From contig DATAQW010000366.1 of assembly GCA_036264445.1 (NCBI GenBank), positions 1-21,212 of the forward strand: a stretch of 21,212 nt of DNA, written 5' to 3'. The stretch is from Pseudacidobacterium sp036264445 (GTDB taxonomy: Bacteria > Acidobacteriota > Terriglobia > Terriglobales > Acidobacteriaceae). The notes beneath the pieces were generated by a model, which was not told the DNA's origin, ran no database searches, and saw only the letters and a list, made by a program, of their open reading frames with translations. Positions 16,249 to 21,212 of the stretch are shown here, piece by piece (the stretch's first letter is position 1; every line of letters begins with the position of its first letter). The position numbers and the translations under genes were made by a program.

Positions 16249-17844
16249 ATGAAGCCCAAAATGGCTACCAGGGCTCTCTCAATTGTGGACCTGCGGAATG
16301 CCATCGAGCGCGGCCAGCTTATACCCTACTTCGAGCCAATCGTGGAATTACGATCCGGACGGCTCTGGGGGTTTGAGGTGCTGGCGCGTTGGCGCCATCC
16401 GCAGTTGGGTCTCGTTTCTCCCGACCAGTTCATTCCACTGGCTGAGAGATCGGGGCTGATTGGGCCACTTTTCGAAACGATCATTGACCAGGCATTTGCA
16501 TCCATACCATCGACCTTCTCTGAGGATCTGACATTATCGATCAATGTTGCTCCCAGACAGATGCAGGATCGCACCGTGGCTCGACAGATTCGTGCAGCGG
16601 CAGAGAGATCCGGATTTCCTCTGCATCAGCTTATGGTTGAGATCACAGAGACAGCCCTGCTCGATAATATCGACGTAGCTGTTGCCATTGCCCATGAGCT
16701 GAAGACGGACAAAGTAAGGCTGGCGCTGGATGATTTCGGCATGGGCCACTCCAACCTGCGGCGCCTGAACTCTCTGCCTCTGGACGGAATCAAGATTGAC
16801 CAGAGTTTCGTTCGCTCCATGAATGAAAAAAGTGAAAGCCACAAGATTGCTGCTGCCATCGCGGGCTTGGGAAACAGCTTGGGCATGATAACCATTGCTG
16901 AGGGCATCGAAGACAAGCGGCATGCCGACATACTCTTCTATCTGGGCTGCGGATGCGGACAAGGACATCTTTATGGCCGGCCTGTTCCAGCTGAGGAAAT
17001 TTCTGCGGTGATCGCGAAGAAGTTTCTTGCCCCGCCTGCAGGAGATTCTGCGCTGGCGGCGAATATGGCGTTTCGTCTCGAAGTTTCTCCGATACAGCAT
17101 CTGGCACAGCTTCGGGCAGTTTACGATGGCGCACCAGTCGGTTTGTGCTTCCTCGATCGAAATTTTCGTTTTGTGAGCCATAACAGGCGATTGTCGGAAA
17201 TGAGTGCAACACCTTTCGCATCGCGCTTGGGTAAAACAATAGAAGAAGTAGAGCCTATGATTTTTCTGCAGGCGGAGCCGTACTTAAAACGTGCGCTCAA
17301 TGGCGAAGCGATTTCTGATCTGGTGCTTCACACAGAAAAGCCAGTCTCTCCATCCGAGGCCAATGCACTCCTGGTATCTCTCCAACCGGTCCGCGACGGG
17401 GCCGATGAGGTTGTGGGAATTTCCGTTGCAGCGACCGATATTACAGGCCACGAGCAACTGGCCCAGACTTTACGCGAGAAGGTAGACCCTCACCAGGTTG
17501 TTCTCGAAATGAACACAAGTTATCTCTTCACGGCAGATCGGAATGGAAAAATTCTGTGGGCAGGCGCACGAGGGCTGATTGGATTCAAGGTCGGCGAGAT
17601 CGTTGGAGATGGTTGGCGCAGCCTGCTGCACCCGGACGATATTGCATCCACTGAGAAGAAATGGTCAGCGGCCCTTCATACAGGTGTTCCCTTCGAAGCT
17701 GAATTTCGGGTACGTATCGCAGATGGATCCTGGCGCTGGATTCGCGCGCGGGCCTCCGCCAGGCGCAGCGAGAACGGCGAAATCTTCAGATGGTATGGCC
17801 TGGCGGAAAGTATCGATAATCCAGGCGGTCTACGTCCTATGTAG
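16249..17844 (+). CDS. EAL-domain cyclic-di-GMP phosphodiesterase with two C-terminal PAS domains
   Basis: A 531-residue cytoplasmic signalling protein without membrane segments. Residues about 10-258 are an EAL phosphodiesterase domain that linearises c-di-GMP to pGpG. Catalytic motifs look complete: Glu43 in FEVLARW (EVL in place of EAL), the SINVAP Asn, EITETALL, Asp161-Asp162 in LDDFGMG, KIDQSF, AEGIED and GQGHLYGRP. Two PAS domains follow, about 283-400 (LRAVYDGAPVGLCFLDRNF) and 420-525 (PAS_3-like, with FRVRIADGSWRWIRARASA). There is no GGDEF domain and no membrane anchor. The usual order puts PAS sensors N-terminal, so this architecture is inverted. The PAS ligand is unknown. A second ATG four codons in is an alternative start; AGGTAG precedes the first. 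It stands alone. Confidence 0.9.
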   Translation: MKPKMATRALSIVDLRNAIERGQLIPYFEPIVELRSGRLWGFEVLARWRHPQLGLVSPDQFIPLAERSGLIGPLFETIIDQAFASIPSTFSEDLTLSINVAPRQMQDRTVARQIRAAAERSGFPLHQLMVEITETALLDNIDVAVAIAHELKTDKVRLALDDFGMGHSNLRRLNSLPLDGIKIDQSFVRSMNEKSESHKIAAAIAGLGNSLGMITIAEGIEDKRHADILFYLGCGCGQGHLYGRPVPAEEISAVIAKKFLAPPAGDSALAANMAFRLEVSPIQHLAQLRAVYDGAPVGLCFLDRNFRFVSHNRRLSEMSATPFASRLGKTIEEVEPMIFLQAEPYLKRALNGEAISDLVLHTEKPVSPSEANALLVSLQPVRDGADEVVGISVAATDITGHEQLAQTLREKVDPHQVVLEMNTSYLFTADRNGKILWAGARGLIGFKVGEIVGDGWRSLLHPDDIASTEKKWSAALHTGVPFEAEFRVRIADGSWRWIRARASARRSENGEIFRWYGLAESIDNPGGLRPM

Positions 17845-17898
17845 GGAACGACGCGCCGATACTTGCGTAAACAAAGAAGTAAATCTTACCAAGTCTGA

Positions 17899-17920
17899 CG
17901 AGCCCTGGGACTCGCATTTT
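17899..17920 (+). terminator. possible terminator after the EAL-PAS gene
   Basis: CGAG at 17899-17902 and CTCG at 17911-17914 form a stem that continues inward with one mismatch, followed by CATTTTCT. The stem is short and the U-run interrupted. The rest of 17845-18006 holds TTTAAA-N18-TAGAAT (about 17943-17972), which might be a promoter for the next gene. Confidence 0.3.
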
Positions 17921-18006
17921 CTATTCACCTATTTTCCTTAATTTAAAGCGCTGCTGCAGTTCGAATAGAATGGCCTCAGACGCCAATTCCATTTGGGAAA
18001 GTGAGA

Positions 18007-19368
18007 ATGCTATCGATCATGCTGGATCGCAGATCGTTCATGAAAGCTGCCGCTATTACTGCTACGACCGCCACTACTCGTCTTAACCCGCTCTTCGCTC
18101 AATCTTCATCACCCGCACCGCGCTCTGCGAATGACAATATTCAGTTCGCTCTGATTGGCGCTGGCATACAAGGTCAGCATGATACCCAGGTAGCCGTCCA
18201 GGTGCCTGGCGTCAAACTCGTCGCGGTAGCTGATTGCTACGATGGCCGTCTCGCACATGCAAAAGAACTGTGGGGTGCGGATATCTTCACAACCCGCGAT
18301 TACCGTGAGATCCTCGCGCGTCAGGATGTGGATGCTGTTCTCATTGCGACTCCGGACCATTGGCATAGACAGGCAGCTGTCGATGCGATGCAGGCGGGCA
18401 AAGATGTTTACCTCGAAAAACCGATGATCCACGTCTATCCCGACGGCCCGCAGATCATTGAAGGTGCCCGCTCGACAAACCGCATCATCCAGGTAGGCAG
18501 TCAGCGTGTCAGTTCAGTTGTGTATGCGAAGGCAAAAGAGCTTCTGGCCGCAGGCGTTATCGGAAAGCTCAACATGGTCAGTGCATATTGGGACCGCAAC
18601 TCGTCCATCGGCGCATGGAACTATTCCATCCCGCTCGACGCTTCGGAACAAACCTGCGATTGGCCGCGTTTCCTCGGAACTGCTCCTAAGATTCCGTTTT
18701 CTGCCGAGCGCTTCTTCCAGTGGCGCAAGTGGAAAGACTACGGATCAGGTGTCGCCGGCGATCTCTTCGTGCACCTCTTCAGCGGCACGCACTTCATCAC
18801 AGGCGCTCACGGTCCCACGCGCGCCATGGCAACCGGCGGTTTGCGCTACTGGAAAGACGGTCGCGACGCCAACGATGTTCTGCTGGCGCTGTTCGATTAT
18901 CCCGAAGGCTTTAACCTGAGCTTGCGAGTCAATTTCGTCGATGGCGGCGAGGAGAGCGAAGGCTTTCTCTTTACTGGTTCAGAAGGCCAGATGGCCATTG
19001 CTGGCAACGCAGTCACAGTAACCCGCACACCACCGGAAAGCGAACCCGGCTACACCGTCTCGACGTTTGCTGAAGCGATGCAAAAGCAGTACATCGAGCA
19101 GTATCGCAAGAAGTATCCTCTGCAGCATTTCAGTGGAGCGCCGCCGCAGGAAGTCCAGAAATATGCTGCGCCTGCCGCCTACTCTGATAGCTACGATCAC
19201 TGCCACAACTTCTTCAATGCGGTCCGAAGTCGAACACCCGTGGTCGAAGATGCGACGTTCGGTTTTCGCGCTGCCGGCGCTGCTCTTCTGGGCAATCTCA
19301 GCATGGATCGCGGCAATGTTGTCCATTGGAACCCCGAAACCATGAAGATCGAGGAACGGAGAGCATAA
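18007..19368 (+). CDS. Tat-exported Gfo/Idh/MocA-family oxidoreductase
   Basis: A 453-residue member of the glucose-fructose oxidoreductase family. The N-terminal Rossmann fold has the dinucleotide motif GAGIQG at 51-56, and the conserved EKP is at 137-139. The C-terminal part (about 170-400) is the alpha/beta substrate domain, with GDLFVHLFSGTHF as the likely catalytic region. The leader contains DRRSFMKAA and an Ala/Thr-rich core ending at LFAQ, a Tat signal, so the protein is exported already folded with bound NAD(P). The ATG at 18007 is chosen for GGGA eight bases upstream; a GTG at 18001 and an ATG at 18019 are in frame. Known reactions in this family include sugar oxidation, epimerisation and, in GH109, NAD-dependent glycosidase activity; which applies here is unknown. 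The stop abuts the next start, so the two form one operon. Confidence 0.88.
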   Translation: MLSIMLDRRSFMKAAAITATTATTRLNPLFAQSSSPAPRSANDNIQFALIGAGIQGQHDTQVAVQVPGVKLVAVADCYDGRLAHAKELWGADIFTTRDYREILARQDVDAVLIATPDHWHRQAAVDAMQAGKDVYLEKPMIHVYPDGPQIIEGARSTNRIIQVGSQRVSSVVYAKAKELLAAGVIGKLNMVSAYWDRNSSIGAWNYSIPLDASEQTCDWPRFLGTAPKIPFSAERFFQWRKWKDYGSGVAGDLFVHLFSGTHFITGAHGPTRAMATGGLRYWKDGRDANDVLLALFDYPEGFNLSLRVNFVDGGEESEGFLFTGSEGQMAIAGNAVTVTRTPPESEPGYTVSTFAEAMQKQYIEQYRKKYPLQHFSGAPPQEVQKYAAPAAYSDSYDHCHNFFNAVRSRTPVVEDATFGFRAAGAALLGNLSMDRGNVVHWNPETMKIEERRA

Positions 19369-20790
19369 ATGAAGAATCACACCCGATATCTTCTGCCGTT
19401 CCTGGCGTTGCCTATTCTGATCACTGGTTCCGGGCTCGCTCAGGATCCAGCCCACGCCACGGAGTTCCGCATGCAGCACCCTGGCGACGGACCGGGTGGC
19501 GAGCCCCGCATTACTTTTCTTACTCATCGTCTCGGCACCGACCACGCGGAGGGCATCTCCTTGCTCGACATGAACGGAGATAGCTTTCCTGACCTGCTCA
19601 GCGGAGCTTACTGGTATGAAAACCCAGGCGCACAGGGCGGTGAATGGAAGCAGCATCAATTCCGCACCGTCGGTATCCATAATGAATTCGTCTCTGACTG
19701 CGGCGAGTGGATCGTCGACGTCGACCACGATGGCCTTCCCGATCTAGTTACCACTGGCTGGATCAGCAATGGCCTCTGGTGGTATCGCAATCCTGGCCCA
19801 AAAGCCACAGCCACTGGCGAAATGTGGAAGGCCGAAAAGATCACCGATAGCTATGACACTGAAGGGGGAGCTTTCGCCGACATCAATGGCGATGGCAAAC
19901 CGGACCTGGCTCTCGCTCACTACAACCGTTCGGGCATCATTTGGGTGGATTTCTCGAAAGACACGCCTCGTGTGCATCACCTCGGAAGCAAGGAGCAGGA
20001 CGGCCACGGCATCGGCATCGCCGATATCAACGGCGACGGCAAGGCTGACGTGCTCACTCCTCATGGGTGGTTCGAACAGATCGACGCAGATAACGATCAG
20101 TGGAAATGGCACGGAGACTGGGACTTGGGCGACACTGGGTTTCCCATTCTCGGCTATGACGTGAATCACGACGGCAAACTCGATCTCATTTACGGTCAGG
20201 GCCACGGCTATGGCCTCTACTGGTTGGAGCAATCAGGCACCCCAGACCATCCTTTATGGATAAGGCATACCATCGACGAGTCCTTTTCGCAGTCGCATGC
20301 TCTTGCTCTGGTTGATATCGACGGTGACGGTGTACCAGAACTCATCACCGGCAAACGCTATCGCGGTCATTCCGGCAACGACCCAGGCTCATACGATCCG
20401 GTTGTGGTCTATGCCTATAGACTTCCCACAAGGGAGCAGCTTGCTGTTGTTAAAGCGCATGGGGGAGAATCGTCAGCAGTTGCGAACGTGAAAGGTGTGG
20501 GGGATGCGATGCGAATTGCCGATAGCGCCGCCGACCCGGCCTTTACACGCTATGCGCTGTCGGTGAATGGTACAGCAAGTGCCGGTACCCAATTTATTGC
20601 GGCAGATCTTGATAAAGACGGTGATATTGATCTGGCTAGCGCCGGCAAGCTCGGTGTGCATGTGCTTGAAAATCTCAAGATAAACACTGTGCCTAAATCA
20701 GTACGAGAAGACACTCAACCGCTGAACCGCAAATGGCCGTTCCCTGGTGAAGGCCCGGAAGTCGGACAGGAAGACGGACCAGCACATTAG
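19369..20790 (+). CDS. secreted FG-GAP/VCBS-repeat beta-propeller protein
   Basis: A 473-residue exported protein. The signal peptide ends near SGLAQ. Seven calcium-loop motifs of the DxDxDxxxD type are visible: DMNGDSFPDL, DVDHDGLPDL, DINGDGKPDL, DINGDGKADV, DVNHDGKLDL, DIDGDGVPEL and DLDKDGDIDL. This fits a seven-bladed integrin-like propeller that binds calcium in its loops. Tryptophan-rich segments such as GLWWYRNPGP and GAYWYENPGA could form a carbohydrate-binding face. No catalytic signature is seen, so a binding or scaffold role is likely, though some FG-GAP proteins are polysaccharide lyases. The ATG follows the upstream TAA directly, with CGGAGAG as ribosome-binding site inside the preceding gene, so translation is coupled to the oxidoreductase. 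Confidence 0.85.
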   Translation: MKNHTRYLLPFLALPILITGSGLAQDPAHATEFRMQHPGDGPGGEPRITFLTHRLGTDHAEGISLLDMNGDSFPDLLSGAYWYENPGAQGGEWKQHQFRTVGIHNEFVSDCGEWIVDVDHDGLPDLVTTGWISNGLWWYRNPGPKATATGEMWKAEKITDSYDTEGGAFADINGDGKPDLALAHYNRSGIIWVDFSKDTPRVHHLGSKEQDGHGIGIADINGDGKADVLTPHGWFEQIDADNDQWKWHGDWDLGDTGFPILGYDVNHDGKLDLIYGQGHGYGLYWLEQSGTPDHPLWIRHTIDESFSQSHALALVDIDGDGVPELITGKRYRGHSGNDPGSYDPVVVYAYRLPTREQLAVVKAHGGESSAVANVKGVGDAMRIADSAADPAFTRYALSVNGTASAGTQFIAADLDKDGDIDLASAGKLGVHVLENLKINTVPKSVREDTQPLNRKWPFPGEGPEVGQEDGPAH

Positions 20791-20815
20791 GGTGTCTTAC
20801 TTATTTCCTGACTAT

Positions 20816-20842
20816 CCGTGTGGACATTCTATGTCCACGCGG
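20816..20842. terminator. 12-bp hairpin between convergent genes
   Basis: CCGTGTGGACAT (20816-20827) pairs with ATGTCCACGCGG (20831-20842) along 12 positions with a single G-U wobble and a three-base loop. It lies 25 bases after the propeller stop and 13 bases beyond the stop of the convergent gene. No T-tract follows on either strand, so it may protect 3' ends or terminate in a Rho-assisted way. Confidence 0.55.
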
Positions 20843-20855
20843 ACTTGTCCTCAGC

Positions 20856-21212
20856 TCATACAGCCATAAGTTCAGTTGTTGTCTGGTCAGGATACAGAGC
20901 GTGCATCATGATTGCCTGGTTGCTTGCAACAAAGGCATTGCGTGCTTCGAGCATTCTCTGAAGGAAAGAATCCCGCTCGCGGCCCAGCAATGATGCGGAC
21001 CAGGAATGAGGCCGCCCGCTTTCATAATTGTCGAGCAGATCATCGACTACTTGAAAAAGTATCGCATTGCTTTCTGCAGTAATCTTTCGAAGCTCCTTTT
21101 TATATCGATTGAGCTGAGACATAGGAGGAAACAGACGCTCCATAATCGCCAGCTCATTCCATGACCAATTTAACTGTGGTGAGAGCGCTCGAAAGCCATG
21201 GATCCATCCCCA
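20856..21212 (-). CDS. hypothetical protein, C-terminal part (runs off right edge)
   Basis: The minus-strand frame ends with TGA at 20856 and stays open through base 21212, so at least 118 C-terminal residues are visible and the true start is outside the window. An ATG at 21143 lies inside the frame but has no ribosome-binding site, and the 23 codons before it read as ordinary protein (SPQLNWSWNELAI), so it is unlikely to be the start. The visible part is soluble and mostly helical (YKKELRKITAESNAILFQVV, RERDSFLQRMLEARNAFV), ending TELMAV. I do not recognise a family. It converges on the propeller gene, sharing the hairpin at 20816-20842. Confidence 0.6.
   Translation of the reverse strand, partial: WGWIHGFRALSPQLNWSWNELAIMERLFPPMSQLNRYKKELRKITAESNAILFQVVDDLLDNYESGRPHSWSASLLGRERDSFLQRMLEARNAFVASNQAIMMHALYPDQTTTELMAV

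Overview
The window looks like chromosomal DNA from an acidobacterium (Acidobacteriota, probably Terriglobia/Acidobacteriaceae). This rests on gene content, not on a database match. The markers are a very large Oar-type TonB-dependent receptor with an N-terminal carboxypeptidase-regulatory-like domain, several Tat-exported sugar enzymes, a Tat-exported Gfo/Idh/MocA oxidoreductase next to an FG-GAP protein, and a two-gene methionine synthase. I see no tRNA, rRNA, CRISPR array or intact mobile element.

Layout. (1) 1-635: the 5' part of an unrecognised minus-strand gene runs off the left edge. It is followed by about 440 bases of non-coding DNA rich in dyads, with a perfect 12-bp inverted repeat at 356-393, a possible insertion-sequence remnant, and a GTATAC-N6-GTATAC operator-like dyad at 534-551. 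(2) 636-4006: a secreted S9-family serine peptidase and a secreted TPR protein, only 8 bases apart. (3) 4293-11975: a polysaccharide-use block made of the TonB-dependent receptor, a Tat-exported GH127-type beta-L-arabinofuranosidase and, 5 bases further on, a Tat-exported putative TIM-barrel glycosidase that I cannot assign to a named family. (4) 11976-12312: a gap with one possible small minus-strand gene. (5) 12313-16169: cobalamin-dependent methionine synthase split into two proteins whose genes overlap by ATGA. (6) 16249-17844: a cyclic-di-GMP phosphodiesterase with EAL first and two PAS domains after it, the reverse of the usual order. (7) 18007-20790: the Gfo/Idh/MocA oxidoreductase and a seven-repeat FG-GAP beta-propeller protein, directly abutting. 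(8) 20791-21212: a strong hairpin between convergent genes, then the 3' part of an unrecognised minus-strand gene that runs off the right edge.

How the genes may work together (inference). The receptor would bring arabinose-containing oligosaccharides into the periplasm. The GH127 enzyme and the partner glycosidase would trim them there, and the upstream peptidase and TPR protein may serve the same nutrient-scavenging lifestyle. The oxidoreductase/propeller pair may be a second, separately transcribed carbohydrate module. Methionine synthase and the EAL-PAS protein look like unrelated housekeeping and signalling genes.
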